From Ruminococcus sp. (GTDB lineage Bacteria > Bacillota > Clostridia > Oscillospirales > Ruminococcaceae), in assembly GCA_021200415.1 (NCBI GenBank), contig JAJQGO010000026.1:1-50470 (forward strand): a stretch of DNA of 50,470 bases. The letters are read 5' to 3'. A program made the position numbers and the translations under genes. The notes under the pieces are model-generated. The model did not search any database. It saw nothing but the letters and a program-made list of their open reading frames with translations, and had not been told where the DNA came from. Shown piece by piece: positions 8,680-17,994 of the stretch (position 1 is its first letter; every line of letters starts with the position of its first letter).

Positions 8680-9159
8680 ATGAGTAAAATTTTAGTTGCA
8701 TACTTCAGCGCAACGGGAACGACGGAATCCACAGCTAAAAAGCTTGCGGAGGCAGCAAACGCCGATATTTACGAAATCAAAGCGCAGACTCCCTATACCG
8801 CTGACGATCTGAACTGGAGAAACGATAAGAGCCGCAGCAGCGTTGAAATGCGTGATAAAAGCTACCGTCCGCAAATTGCCGACAAAAACGCGGATATTGA
8901 AGCCTATGACACGATTTTTCTGGGATTCCCGATCTGGTGGTATGTTGCGCCGACTATCATCAACACCTTTCTGGAAAGCTATGATTTTTCCGGCAAGAAA
9001 ATCATTCTCTTTGCGACGTCAGGCGGAAGCGGCTTCGGTCAGACGGCTGAAGAGCTGAAAAAATCCGTTGACTCTACCTGCACGATTGTTTCGGGAAGAG
9101 TTCTCAGCAGCGGCATTTCGGCTGCGGAGCTGAAAAAATGGGTTGACAGCGTTATGTGA
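8680..9159 (+). CDS. Flavodoxin
   Basis: A 159-aa single-domain flavodoxin that would bind FMN and carry low-potential electrons in the cytosol. The FMN phosphate loop SATGTTEST lies right after the first beta strand (KILVAYF), followed by the GFPIWWYVAP flavin-stacking loop and ATSGGSGFGQT. The start at 8680 is chosen because it places the first strand at residue 3 and has an AGGCAGG-like site; the promoter's -10 overlaps more distal candidate starts. It heads a set with the CMD-cupin and alpha/beta hydrolase genes, a combination typical of small redox or detoxification clusters in gut Firmicutes (inference). No electron-transfer partner is encoded next to it. Confidence 0.9.
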   Translation: MSKILVAYFSATGTTESTAKKLAEAANADIYEIKAQTPYTADDLNWRNDKSRSSVEMRDKSYRPQIADKNADIEAYDTIFLGFPIWWYVAPTIINTFLESYDFSGKKIILFATSGGSGFGQTAEELKKSVDSTCTIVSGRVLSSGISAAELKKWVDSVM

Positions 9160-9270
9160 GAAATGATATGAACCTGAATTTAGAAAGATTCATATACAAA
9201 AAAGTCAGAATCGTCTCAAAGAAGAATAATTGATATTGAAAAAATTGAAATTATATAAGGAGTAATCATT

Positions 9271-10026
9271 ATGGAAAAAATAGTTCAGACAGCCGGACGT
9301 GATTCTCTCGGTAAATTTGCGCCCGATTTCGCCCGCTTCAATGACGACGTGCTTTTCGGTGAGAACTGGAATAATCATGACATCGACCACAAAACACGCT
9401 GCATAATTACGGTGGTTGCCCTGATGAGTTCGGGAGTTACGGATTCCTCCCTGAAATATCATCTCGAAAACGCTAAAAGAGCAGGCGTCACCAAAAAGGA
9501 AATTGCGGCAATCGTTACACATACGGCATTTTATGTCGGCTGGCCAAAGGGCTGGGCAGTTTTCAACATGGCAAAGGAGGTATGGGCTGAGGAGGCTGAC
9601 CTGTCCGACGCAAAATCCGCTCATGCCGCAGAAATGATTTTCCCCATAGGAGCGCCCAATGACGCTTTTGCGCAGTATTTCATCGGACAGAGCTATCTTG
9701 CTCCTGTTTCAACCGAACAGGTCGGAATTTTCAACGTCACCTTTGAGCCGAAATGCCGCAACAACTGGCACATTCATCATGGCGACAAGGGCGGCGGACA
9801 GATTCTCATCTGCGTGGCAGGACGCGGCTATTATCAGGAATGGGGCAAGGAGGCAGTTGAAATGTGTCCGGGGGATTGTATAAATATTCCTGTAGGCGTA
9901 AAGCACTGGCATGGAGCTGCCCCCGACAGCTGGTTCTCTCATCTGGCAGTTGAGGTTCCTGCCGAAAACGGCTCGAACGAGTGGCTTGAGCCTGTGGACG
10001 ACAGTCAGTATGGGGTGTTGAAATAA
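9271..10026 (+). CDS. Carboxymuconolactone decarboxylase-like / cupin fusion protein
   Basis: A 251-aa fusion. Residues about 15-105 form an AhpD-like helical carboxymuconolactone decarboxylase domain (HKTRCIITVVALMSSG, AAIVTHTAFYVGWPKGW) without the CxxC of peroxidase-type AhpD. Residues about 140-240 form a cupin barrel, with metal ligands expected in WHIHHGDKGGGQ and in the second motif PGDCINIPVGVKHWHG. Such fusions are common beside flavodoxin and alpha/beta hydrolase genes, but their reaction is unknown. The ATG follows AAGGAG. It lies 111 bp after the flavodoxin and 23 bp before the hydrolase gene, so the three are probably co-transcribed. Confidence 0.88.
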   Translation: MEKIVQTAGRDSLGKFAPDFARFNDDVLFGENWNNHDIDHKTRCIITVVALMSSGVTDSSLKYHLENAKRAGVTKKEIAAIVTHTAFYVGWPKGWAVFNMAKEVWAEEADLSDAKSAHAAEMIFPIGAPNDAFAQYFIGQSYLAPVSTEQVGIFNVTFEPKCRNNWHIHHGDKGGGQILICVAGRGYYQEWGKEAVEMCPGDCINIPVGVKHWHGAAPDSWFSHLAVEVPAENGSNEWLEPVDDSQYGVLK

Positions 10027-10049
10027 TAGAGAAAGGATGAAATATAATT

Positions 10050-11024
10050 ATGGAAAGCAATCTGAACTTAACAAATGAATGGGATAAGACCTTCCCGAAA
10101 AGCGAAAAAGTGAATCACAGAAAGGTCACCTTCCACAACCGCTACGGAATTACCCTTGCGGCAGATTTATATGAGCCTAAGAATACAGTCGGCAGGCTTG
10201 CGGCAATTGCCGTATGCGGTCCGTTCGGCGCAGTCAAGGAACAGGCATCGGGATTATATGCGCAGACGCTGGCGGAGCGCGGATTTTTAACTATCGCCTT
10301 TGATCCATCCTACACCGGCGAAAGCGGCGGTCAGCCGCGCTATGTGGCTTCGCCGGATATAAATACTGAGGACTTTATGGCAGCTGTTGATTTTCTTTCC
10401 GTTCAGGATAATGTTGATTCGGAAAAAATCGGAATTATCGGCATCTGCGGCTGGGGCGGCATGGCGCTTAACGCAGCGGCTCTGGATACGCGCATCAAGG
10501 CAACGATAGCTTCCACAATGTATGACATGACACGTGTAAATGCCAACGGATATTTTGACAGCGAGGACAGCGAGGAGGCACGCTATGCGAAGCGGAAGGC
10601 TCTCTGCGCTCAGCGAATTGCCGATTATAAAAGCGACAGCTACGCATTGGGCGGCGGTGTGGTTGACCCTCTTCCTGAGGACGCTCCGTTCTTTGTGAAG
10701 GATTATTACGACTACTACAAAACTGAACGCGGCTATCATCCGAGAAGCCTCAACTCCAACGGCGGCTGGAACGTAACAGGCTGTCAGTCCTTTATGAATA
10801 TGCCGATTTTGCAGTACAGTCATGAAATCCGCAGCGCAGTTCTGATTATTCACGGGGAAAAGGCTCATTCCTGCTATTTCAGCAAGGACGCTTTTGCGAA
10901 GCTGACCGGCGATAACAAGGAGCTTATGATTATCCCCGAAGCCGTTCATACCGATTTATACGACAGAACCGATATTATCCCATTCGACAGGATTACAGAA
11001 TTTTTCAACAGATTTTTCGCATAA
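10050..11024 (+). CDS. Alpha/beta hydrolase, YcjY/dienelactone-hydrolase-like
   Basis: A 324-aa cytosolic alpha/beta hydrolase. The nucleophile elbow is GICGWGG, with Cys at the position usually held by Ser, as in dienelactone hydrolases and the E. coli YcjY group. The oxyanion segment AVCGPFGAVKEQ comes near residue 55, and the catalytic His is in PEAVHTDLYD near the C-terminus. The substrate cannot be told from the sequence. The ATG follows an AAAGGATG site 23 bp after the CMD-cupin stop. The gene is last in the flavodoxin cluster, ahead of a strong terminator at 11031. Confidence 0.85.
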   Translation: MESNLNLTNEWDKTFPKSEKVNHRKVTFHNRYGITLAADLYEPKNTVGRLAAIAVCGPFGAVKEQASGLYAQTLAERGFLTIAFDPSYTGESGGQPRYVASPDINTEDFMAAVDFLSVQDNVDSEKIGIIGICGWGGMALNAAALDTRIKATIASTMYDMTRVNANGYFDSEDSEEARYAKRKALCAQRIADYKSDSYALGGGVVDPLPEDAPFFVKDYYDYYKTERGYHPRSLNSNGGWNVTGCQSFMNMPILQYSHEIRSAVLIIHGEKAHSCYFSKDAFAKLTGDNKELMIIPEAVHTDLYDRTDIIPFDRITEFFNRFFA

Positions 11025-11030
11025 AAAATT

Positions 11031-11067
11031 CCGCCCGAACGCTTTGAAATTCGGGCGGTTTTATTTT
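11031..11067. terminator. Bidirectional terminator
   Basis: A perfect 9-bp stem (11031-11039 with 11050-11058) is followed on the plus strand by a T-rich tract and flanked on the other side by an A run. It separates the convergent hydrolase and SDR genes. Confidence 0.88.
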
Positions 11068-11090
11068 AAAGTTTAATCACAGCTTACGCC

Positions 11091-11849
11091 TTAATTGCAG
11101 CTTACGCCGCCGTCTACAACCAAAACTGAGCCTGTCATGAAGCGTGCCTCATCGCTTGCGGCATAAAGAACAGCAGACGAAATATCAGCGGACTGTCCCT
11201 GCGGAATCGCCCTGTCAAGACCTGCCATAATACGTCCAACGCCCAGCTGACTGATGTTGTCCTGACCGTTCATAACCTCTGTTTCAACGCCGCCGGGACA
11301 AATTACATTGCAGCGGATTTTTCCAACGTACATATAAGCGGTGTTTTTCGTTATGCCGACAAGTGCGTGCTTTGAAGCCGTATATGCCGCACCTGCGCGA
11401 GCGCCGCAGACTCCGCCGATTGACGCTACATTGACAATATTTCCGCCCTGCTCCTGATTAAGCATTACCTGTACGGCTCTGCGCATGGCGAATACAGGAC
11501 CTTCCAGATTGACCTTCATTACCTTATTCCACAGCTCGTTTGTCAGCTCGCCGACAGGTGTAAATTCATCCATAACGCCTGCATTGTTGACGAGGACATC
11601 AAGCCTGCCAAGCTCCTTTACGGCATAATCCACCATGCCGTTTACCGTTTCCTCCTGCGATACGTCGCCGGGATAGGGAATAATTTTTCCTGCGAAGCTT
11701 TCAGCCTCCACGGCAAGAGCCTCAAGACGCTCCCTTCTGCGGGCAACGGCAATTACGGTCGCTCCCTCCCTGGCAAAATCCAGAGCTATCTGACGTCCCA
11801 TGCCCGAGCTTGCACCTGTTACGATTACACTTTTGTTTTCAAATCTCAT
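11091..11849 (-). CDS. Short-chain dehydrogenase/reductase
   Basis: A 252-aa classical SDR, an NAD(P)-dependent cytosolic oxidoreductase. The cofactor loop TGASSGMG begins at residue 10 and NNAG at about 87. The catalytic Ser is in NVASIGG and the Tyr/Lys pair in YTASKHA. Arginines after the second strand (VARRRERLE) suggest NADP(H) preference (inference). Substrate unknown. It has a GGAGG site and its own promoter, and lies convergent to the flavodoxin cluster. Confidence 0.88.
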   Translation of the reverse strand: MRFENKSVIVTGASSGMGRQIALDFAREGATVIAVARRRERLEALAVEAESFAGKIIPYPGDVSQEETVNGMVDYAVKELGRLDVLVNNAGVMDEFTPVGELTNELWNKVMKVNLEGPVFAMRRAVQVMLNQEQGGNIVNVASIGGVCGARAGAAYTASKHALVGITKNTAYMYVGKIRCNVICPGGVETEVMNGQDNISQLGVGRIMAGLDRAIPQGQSADISSAVLYAASDEARFMTGSVLVVDGGVSCN

Positions 11850-11921
11850 AATAATGTCCTCCTGTTTTGTAATTATTGATTGGGCAAAGCTGCCAAAAAA
11901 TCATGTCACTTGTTTAGAACT

Positions 11922-11950
11922 ATTATATCACAGCTGTAGGAAAAAAGCAA
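11922..11950 (-). promoter_or_regulatory. Promoter of the SDR gene
   Basis: On the minus strand TTGCTT (11945-11950), 17-bp spacer and an exact TATAAT (11922-11927), about 70 bp upstream of the SDR start. Confidence 0.65.
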
Positions 11951-11987
11951 GTAAAATTCAGGGCATTCAAAAATTTCCTCATTCCAC

Positions 11988-12084
11988 TTGTAATGCAGTA
12001 AAATTTATGATATACTTATAAGTAATTACGGCATGACTGTACGCCGAGCAAATACAGTCCCGCAAAAGCGGATGGGAGTTTTAA
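11988..12084 (+). promoter_or_regulatory. Promoter and structured leader of the membrane protein/proBA operon
   Basis: TTGTAA (11988-11993), 17-bp spacer and TATACT (12011-12016). The leader of about 60 nt can form a 7-bp helix between GACTGTA and TACAGTC, and a small CCGC-AAAA-GCGG hairpin just before the GGGAG site. It matches no riboswitch class I recognise. Confidence 0.55.
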
Positions 12085-12456
12085 ATGAATACCTCTGATT
12101 TTATTGTTACACTTGCACAAACTGCCGATTCAACTCAGACAAATCTTTTTCCGTTTCCCTTTTCTACGCACCTGATTTTCTGTATAATATCGCTTATCCT
12201 TTTCGCAGGACTTTTCGTTTCACAGAAAAAGCCCTATCAGATCATTATGGCTGTCGCTATTCCATTTTCGCTTGCTATCTGGATTTCCGAAAGCAAGATT
12301 GTTTTTTACGGCGTTGGGCTTGTGGAGCTTGCGCTGCTCGTGGCAGCTCTCGTATCCACGATTATTTACAAATCAAAGCACAAAAATGATGCTTCGGGAG
12401 AGGATAAAGCAGCTCCCGTAAACGCTGACGCCGCTCCGGAGGGTGATGAGGAATGA
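12085..12456 (+). CDS. Small three-helix membrane protein of unknown function
   Basis: A 123-aa protein with three predicted membrane helices (about 27-45, 50-68, 72-92) and a charged, Ala-rich C-terminal tail. I do not recognise the family. The ATG follows GGGAG. Its stop overlaps the start of the dehydrogenase gene by 4 bp (ATGA), so the two are translationally coupled, and the operon continues into proBA. No catalytic motif is visible. Confidence 0.75.
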   Translation: MNTSDFIVTLAQTADSTQTNLFPFPFSTHLIFCIISLILFAGLFVSQKKPYQIIMAVAIPFSLAIWISESKIVFYGVGLVELALLVAALVSTIIYKSKHKNDASGEDKAAPVNADAAPEGDEE

Positions 12457-13403
12457 AAATTGTCGTCCTCGACTGGAAAACAATGACCATGAACGGCGAC
12501 CTGTCACCTGACGTTCTCCGGCAGTTCGGCGAAACAACTGTCTATCCCCTGACTAAGGCGGAGGAGGCGGCTGAACGCATCGGCGACGCCGAAATCGTCC
12601 TCTGCAATAAGGTCCCCATAACGGAGGAGGTTATGCAAAGATGCCCGAATCTGCGGTATATCGGGCTTTTCGCCACAGGCTACAACAACATTGACGTGGA
12701 GTTCGCCGCAGAGAAAAATATTACCGTCTGCAATGCAGGGCAGTATTCCACAAATGCCGTTGCACAGCACGTTTTCGCCTTTATCCTCGATTGGTACAGC
12801 CGTGTAAGCAGCTACAATTCAGCCGTTCAGCTCGGCGAATGGGAAAGCTCGGAAATTTTCTCATATTTTCCCATTCCGACACATGAGCTTTCGGGAAAGA
12901 CACTTTCCATTGTGGGCTTCGGCTCGATTGGCAGAGCTGCTGCGGAAATCGGAAACGCCTTCGGAATGAAAATTCTCGTCAACTCAAGAACCGTCCCGAA
13001 GGATTGCCCATATGAATTTACCGATATACGCACAGCTGCGGAAAATGCCGATATTCTGACGTTTCACTGTCCGCTTACCGAAAAGACGCGTCATCTCGTG
13101 AACGCCGATTTGCTTGCCCTAATGAAGCCCTCCGCTATACTTATAAACACCTCACGGGGCGGAGTTGTCGTGGAAAGGGATCTTGCAGACGCACTCAACA
13201 GCGGAAAAATTGCCGCAGCCTATCTCGATGTTCTCGACCGTGAACCTATGAGCTGCGAAACTCCCCTGAAGGGCGCGAAAAACTGCGTTATCACGCCTCA
13301 TACCGCATGGGCGGCTCTGGAAACAAGAGAACGTCTGCTGAAAATAGTCTGCGGCAACCTGAAGGCATGGCTTGAGGGCAATCCAACCAACAAAGTAAAT
13401 TGA
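12453..13403 (+). CDS. D-isomer-specific 2-hydroxyacid dehydrogenase
   Basis: A 316-aa NAD-dependent dehydrogenase of the D-2-hydroxyacid family, closest by eye to glycerate/hydroxypyruvate reductases (HprA type). The nucleotide-binding GFGSIGRA motif is near residue 152. The catalytic triad is Arg in NTSRGGVV, Glu in DVLDREP and His in ITPHTAW. The substrate cannot be fixed from sequence; hydroxypyruvate/glycerate or another 2-keto acid is likely. It overlaps the upstream membrane-protein gene by 4 bp and precedes proB by 18 bp. Confidence 0.87.
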   Translation: MKIVVLDWKTMTMNGDLSPDVLRQFGETTVYPLTKAEEAAERIGDAEIVLCNKVPITEEVMQRCPNLRYIGLFATGYNNIDVEFAAEKNITVCNAGQYSTNAVAQHVFAFILDWYSRVSSYNSAVQLGEWESSEIFSYFPIPTHELSGKTLSIVGFGSIGRAAAEIGNAFGMKILVNSRTVPKDCPYEFTDIRTAAENADILTFHCPLTEKTRHLVNADLLALMKPSAILINTSRGGVVVERDLADALNSGKIAAAYLDVLDREPMSCETPLKGAKNCVITPHTAWAALETRERLLKIVCGNLKAWLEGNPTNKVN

Positions 13404-13421
13404 ATCGAACGGAGCATTCCA

Positions 13422-14216
13422 ATGAGAAGCATTTCTGATAAAAAAAGAATCGTAATCAAACTCGGCACCTCAACTCTGACCCACAAAACGGGCAAGCTCA
13501 ACATACGCCGCATGAATAACCTTGTCAGGGTGATTTCCGACCTGCAAAACGCAGGTAAGGAGATAATTATCGTCTCATCCGGAGCAGTCGGACTTGGGGC
13601 AGGCAAGCTTGGTCTGCCGGAGCGCCCGAAGGATACCCGAACAAAACAGGCTGTGGCAGCTATCGGGCAGTGCGAGCTTATGCATATTTATGATGATATG
13701 TTTGCTAAATACAGCATTACAGTTGCACAGATACTTTTAACGAAAACTATAATTTCCCGACCTGAGCATTGCAGAAATTTTGAAAATACCGTCACGAAGC
13801 TGGTGAGCATGGGCGTTATCCCCATTGTGAACGAAAACGACACCATCGCCATAGATGAGCTGGAGCTTGAAATCGGCGAAAACGATTCCCTTTCGGCAAT
13901 TGTGGCGACACTCGCAAAAGCTGATCTGCTGCTGATTCTCTCCGACATAGACGGATTATATGACGCCGACCCACGGAAAAATCCCGACGCAAAGCCGATT
14001 CACCTTGTTCAGGAAATTACTCCCGAAATTGAAAGCGCTGCCGGAGGCGCAGGAACAAGCCTCGGCACGGGCGGCATGACCACGAAGATAAACGCTGCGA
14101 AAATTGCAGGAGAAGCAGGAATCGACATGATAATCATGAACGGCAACAACCCCGATCTCCTCTACGACCTGTTTGAGGACAAGGACGTCGGAACTATATT
14201 TTTAGCCAACAGATAA
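13422..14216 (+). CDS. proB: Glutamate 5-kinase
   Basis: Phosphorylates L-glutamate to gamma-glutamyl phosphate, the first step of proline synthesis. The 264-aa protein has the amino-acid-kinase fold: VIKLGTSTLT at the N-terminus, IIVSSGAVGLG, the substrate-binding PIVNENDTIAIDE segment and GTGGMTTKINAA. It lacks the C-terminal PUA domain of longer ProB proteins, as is common in Firmicutes. A GGAG site precedes the ATG, and proA follows after 22 bp, so the two proline enzymes are made together. Confidence 0.95.
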   Translation: MRSISDKKRIVIKLGTSTLTHKTGKLNIRRMNNLVRVISDLQNAGKEIIIVSSGAVGLGAGKLGLPERPKDTRTKQAVAAIGQCELMHIYDDMFAKYSITVAQILLTKTIISRPEHCRNFENTVTKLVSMGVIPIVNENDTIAIDELELEIGENDSLSAIVATLAKADLLLILSDIDGLYDADPRKNPDAKPIHLVQEITPEIESAAGGAGTSLGTGGMTTKINAAKIAGEAGIDMIIMNGNNPDLLYDLFEDKDVGTIFLANR

Positions 14217-14238
14217 TAATTATACAGGAGGTAATAAA

Positions 14239-15486
14239 ATGACTTACGTTGAACAACTCGGCTTAAATGCCAAAAACGCCGAGCCTTATATTTCATCGGC
14301 TTCCACCGAATTAAAAAACGCCGCTTTATCGGCTATTTCAAAGGCTCTCACGGAAAACGCCGTACTTATCATATCCGAAAACGCAAAGGATCTCGCCGCT
14401 GCCGCAGCAAACGGAATGTCCCAGTCCATGCAGGACAGACTGCGCCTTGACGAAAAGAGAATTGCGGGAATGGCAAAGGGCGTAGATGAGCTTATCGCTC
14501 TCGGCGACCCTGTAGGCGAGGTCATCAGCGGCGGAATCCGCCCGAACGGACTTAAAATCGTCAAGACTCGCGTTCCTCTCGGAGTTATCGGAATTATCTT
14601 TGAATCGCGCCCGAATGTTACCGTGGACGCAGCCGCACTCTGCCTGAAGGCAGGAAACGCCGTTATCCTCAAAGGCGGCAAGGAGGCTATTAACTCCAAC
14701 AAATGCCTGAGCGCAATTATGCGAAGCGCCGTGGAATCGGTGGGACTTCCTGCCGATATTATCCAGCTTGTGGAAAATACGTCCCGTGAAACAACCGCCG
14801 AGCTGATGAAGCTGAACCGCTACCTCGACGTTCTTATTCCAAGAGGCGGCGCAGGTCTGATTCAGGCTGTCGTAAATCAGGCGACTGTTCCGGTAATCGA
14901 AACGGGAACAGGCAACTGCCACGTTTATGTTGATTCCTCCGCAGACCCCGAAATGGCTGTGGATATTGTCAATAACGGCAAGACATCACGTCCCTCCGTC
15001 TGCAACGCCGTTGAAAGCCTCCTTATTCATAAGGACTGCGCAGAAAAAATTCTGCCCATGATTGCCGAAAAATTCAAGGAGCATGACGTGAAAATTTACG
15101 GCTGCCCACGCACACGTGAAATTCTCGGGGAAAACGTTCTGCCTGCAACCGATAACGAATACGCAACGGAATTTCTCGATTACGTCATTTCTGTAAAGGT
15201 TGTTGACAGCGTTGATGAGGCTGTTGCGCATATAAGACGCTTCGGAACAAAGCATTCCGAATGCATTGTGACAAATTCCCTTGCCGCTGCGGAAAAGTTC
15301 CAGAGAGAGGTTGACGCTGCTGCCGTTTACGTCAATGCGTCCACACGCTTCACCGACGGCGGAGAATTCGGGCTGGGAGCTGAAATCGGCATATCAACTC
15401 AGAAGCTCCACGCAAGAGGACCTATGGGGCTTACGGAGCTTACAACTGTTAAATATCTTGTCAACGGCTGCGGTCAGATTCGATAA
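14239..15486 (+). CDS. proA: Gamma-glutamyl phosphate reductase
   Basis: Reduces gamma-glutamyl phosphate with NADPH to glutamate semialdehyde, the second step of proline synthesis. The 415-aa length is typical. An aldehyde-dehydrogenase-like fold is seen: PLGVIGIIFESRPNVTVDAA, NAVILKGGKEA, and the catalytic Cys in GKTSRPSVCNA. The C-terminal GLGAEIGISTQKLHARGPMGL block is diagnostic. A strong AGGAGG site precedes the ATG, with 22 bp between proB and proA. Confidence 0.96.
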   Translation: MTYVEQLGLNAKNAEPYISSASTELKNAALSAISKALTENAVLIISENAKDLAAAAANGMSQSMQDRLRLDEKRIAGMAKGVDELIALGDPVGEVISGGIRPNGLKIVKTRVPLGVIGIIFESRPNVTVDAAALCLKAGNAVILKGGKEAINSNKCLSAIMRSAVESVGLPADIIQLVENTSRETTAELMKLNRYLDVLIPRGGAGLIQAVVNQATVPVIETGTGNCHVYVDSSADPEMAVDIVNNGKTSRPSVCNAVESLLIHKDCAEKILPMIAEKFKEHDVKIYGCPRTREILGENVLPATDNEYATEFLDYVISVKVVDSVDEAVAHIRRFGTKHSECIVTNSLAAAEKFQREVDAAAVYVNASTRFTDGGEFGLGAEIGISTQKLHARGPMGLTELTTVKYLVNGCGQIR

Positions 15487-15506
15487 TTAGATTCAAGGAG
15501 AGCAGA

Positions 15507-16565
15507 ATGGATATCAGAGATGAGCTAAATGCCATGCTTGAAAAGCTGAAAAACGGCGAAAGCGGAGAGCAGCTCCCGACCGAAGCCGAAGTCACCGACA
15601 GCAGCGAGACGGCTGATACTGCCGTTGATTCCGATTCTGAGAATACAGAGGAGGAAAAGGAGCCTTCAGCCGATTCATATGCGGAATTTGAAATAGAGCC
15701 TTCGGATGAGCCGGCTGCGGAGGCTGAGAATAACGATTTCGCAGCGGATAATGATTCCGGCAGCCCCGAAAAAAAGAAGCCGCGCAGGAAGAAGGGTCTT
15801 CTGACGACTCTTGAAAATATTTTGCAGGAGGATCCCGATCGCCTTGCGGACGAACGTGCCGAAAAGGTAGAGCCTGATGAGGAAAGCTCCGGCGGAGGAA
15901 ATTCAGGCAAATTCAAAAGGCGTGTCTATGCGGCTTTGGGCGTAGTTTTCACACTTTTTGCCGTTCTGGGATTTGCCGCATCAGTCAGATATGCCGCAAA
16001 TCTTTTCCACAGCTTCACCTCCGGCGAGCAAAGCAAAAGCGACTTTGCCGAGGTCGTCTACCCCGCCGTAATCATGGATATACAGGCATTTGACTCGGTT
16101 ACAGACCTTGCCAACGATCAGATTATTTCCGCCTCCCTGTGGGCAATGATTATGTCCGACGACGATATGGATAAATACGAAAAAACATTTGACGTCATCG
16201 CCGTGCCTGAGATTGACGTGGAGGCCTACGCAGCAAAAATTTTCGGCAGCGACGTTCCTGAGCTGACACATGAAACAGTAGGCTCGGGCGAGCTGAAATT
16301 TTACTACAACTCGGAGTCAAAATGCTACAACGTTCCGGTAAATCCCGTAACCTTTACATATAAGCCGGAAATTGAAGCTGTATCCAAAAACGGCAGCGAA
16401 TACACGGTCACGGTCAACTATTTACAGGAAATTCCCGAATGGATGGAAAATAGCCCCGATTATCAGAACGAGGTTTCAAAAACAGTTGAATTCACACTGG
16501 TCGAATCAGACGACTCGTATCTGATTAAATCCATGACGGTAATCAGCGTAAATTCAGAATTGTAA
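15507..16565 (+). CDS. Single-pass membrane protein with acidic cytosolic tail
   Basis: A 352-aa protein of unrecognised family. Residues 1-90 are strongly acidic and probably disordered. A basic patch (KKKPRRKKG, about 89-97) follows, then another acidic stretch and one membrane helix at about 140-162 preceded by FKRR. The remainder (about 165-352) is probably extracytoplasmic. It lies 20 bp after proA behind AGGAG and is the last gene of the unit, so co-transcription with proBA is likely even if the function is unrelated. Confidence 0.75.
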   Translation: MDIRDELNAMLEKLKNGESGEQLPTEAEVTDSSETADTAVDSDSENTEEEKEPSADSYAEFEIEPSDEPAAEAENNDFAADNDSGSPEKKKPRRKKGLLTTLENILQEDPDRLADERAEKVEPDEESSGGGNSGKFKRRVYAALGVVFTLFAVLGFAASVRYAANLFHSFTSGEQSKSDFAEVVYPAVIMDIQAFDSVTDLANDQIISASLWAMIMSDDDMDKYEKTFDVIAVPEIDVEAYAAKIFGSDVPELTHETVGSGELKFYYNSESKCYNVPVNPVTFTYKPEIEAVSKNGSEYTVTVNYLQEIPEWMENSPDYQNEVSKTVEFTLVESDDSYLIKSMTVISVNSEL

Positions 16566-16576
16566 AATAAAAAACA

Positions 16577-16606
16577 AATCCCGATACGTAAGCATCGGGA
16601 TTTTTT
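16577..16606. terminator. Bidirectional terminator
   Basis: An 8-bp perfect stem (16578-16585 with 16594-16601) is followed by a T run on the plus strand and preceded by A-rich sequence. It separates the proBA unit from the convergent scfB. Confidence 0.88.
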
Positions 16607-16607
16607 G

Positions 16608-17978
16608 CTATTCCTGTTCGCCGTAGGCTCTGACAGCCTTCAGCATTATTGCGCACTCAAGACGCTTCTTTTCAAGCTGGCATGAAAGCTTGTGAGCTGT
16701 GTGAATATCGCCCATATACTGGTAATTGTTGGCATTACAGCCGCCGCTGCAATAGAATTTCGCCCAGCACTGGCGGCATTCCGGCTTGGAGTAAACGTGA
16801 GCGTTCGCAAAATCCTTTTTCATGTCGAGATTGAACGTGCACTCGTCAATATTGCCCATTTTGTACTCCTCAATGCCCACGAACTGGTGGCAGGGATAAA
16901 TGTCCCCGTCGGGAGTTATCGCAACATAATCGTTTCCGCAGCCGCAGCCGCGAAGTCTTTTTATAGCACACGGACCTTGGTCAAGGTCAATCATGAAGTG
17001 GAAGAAGTTGAATTTTTTCCCCTCTTTTTCGTTTTCGATGATTCTCCTCGCGAGCTTTTCATATTCGGCGAAAACTGCGGGAATCTCCTTTTCCGTGAGA
17101 GCGTATTCCTCTGAGGAATCCCCCACAACAGGCTCAACTGAAATCTGGTCGAAGCCCTCGTTATACAGGCTGAAAACGTCCTCGGAGAAGTCAAGATTAT
17201 GCTTGGTGAACGTGCCGCGGACGTAGTATTCCTTATCCCCACGGGCAGCCACGAGTTTCCTGAACTTCGGGAGAATGCTGTCATAGCAGCCGCTGCCGTC
17301 CACACGGAGGCGCATATAATCGTTGACCTCCTTTCTGCCGTCAATGGAAAGAACGACATTGGACATCTCACGGTTTATGAAGTCGATTTTATCATCGTCA
17401 AGGAGGATTCCGTTTGTGGTTATGGTGAAGCGGAAACGCTTTCCGAATTCAGCCTCACGGCTTCTTGCGTATTCGACAATCTGCTTTACCACGTTGAAAT
17501 TCATAAGCGGCTCGCCGCCGAAGAAATCAAGCTCCAGATTTTCACGGTCGCCTGAATTTTCAAGGAGGAAATCAATTGCGTGCTTGCCCGTTTCAAAGGA
17601 CATGAGCTTGCGTCCCTTGCCGAAATCGCCTGTCGAAGCGAAGCAGTATTTGCAGCGCAGATTGCAGTCGTGGGCGATATTCAGGCACATTGCCTTAACA
17701 GGGGAGGCAACCGAATATTTTGCGTATTTTTCGTAATCGTCCTCAGCAAAAAGAAGCTTGTCGTTGTAAAGCTCCACGATTTCGGCATAGCAGGAATCAA
17801 TATCTTCCTTTTCGTAGAATTTCGAAAGCTTTTCGGCAACCCTTTCGGGACATTTTTCCTCAAAGGGCGGCTCGACGTTTGAAAGCATATCATAAGTAAG
17901 CTCGTCCACCACATGGACAGCTCCGCTGTTGACGTCAAGAACAATATTAAAACCGCACAGCTTATATTTATGTATCAT
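16608..17978 (-). CDS. scfB: SCIFF-peptide radical SAM maturase
   Basis: Radical SAM/SPASM enzyme that installs thioether cross-links in the SCIFF precursor, giving a ranthipeptide. The 456-aa protein has an N-terminal peptide-recognition region (about 1-90), the CxxxCxxC cluster motif in CNLRCKYCFAS, FFGGEP, and a C-terminal SPASM domain with Cys-rich segments (RGCGCGNDY, YPCHQF, CRQCWAKFYCSGGC). The ATG at 17978 is preferred over the GTG three codons upstream because AAAGGTG is spaced 6 nt from the ATG. It lies 159 bp downstream of scfA with an attenuator-like hairpin between. It ends in TAG. Assignment rests on the adjacent 45-residue six-Cys peptide. Confidence 0.93.
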   Translation of the reverse strand: MIHKYKLCGFNIVLDVNSGAVHVVDELTYDMLSNVEPPFEEKCPERVAEKLSKFYEKEDIDSCYAEIVELYNDKLLFAEDDYEKYAKYSVASPVKAMCLNIAHDCNLRCKYCFASTGDFGKGRKLMSFETGKHAIDFLLENSGDRENLELDFFGGEPLMNFNVVKQIVEYARSREAEFGKRFRFTITTNGILLDDDKIDFINREMSNVVLSIDGRKEVNDYMRLRVDGSGCYDSILPKFRKLVAARGDKEYYVRGTFTKHNLDFSEDVFSLYNEGFDQISVEPVVGDSSEEYALTEKEIPAVFAEYEKLARRIIENEKEGKKFNFFHFMIDLDQGPCAIKRLRGCGCGNDYVAITPDGDIYPCHQFVGIEEYKMGNIDECTFNLDMKKDFANAHVYSKPECRQCWAKFYCSGGCNANNYQYMGDIHTAHKLSCQLEKKRLECAIMLKAVRAYGEQE

Positions 17979-17994
17979 AAAACTCACCTTTCAG

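Noticed and set aside
12017-12084. A known riboswitch in the leader of the 12085 gene
   Set aside because: Two small helices are visible, but the conserved cores of the riboswitch classes I know are not, so it is reported only as a structured leader.
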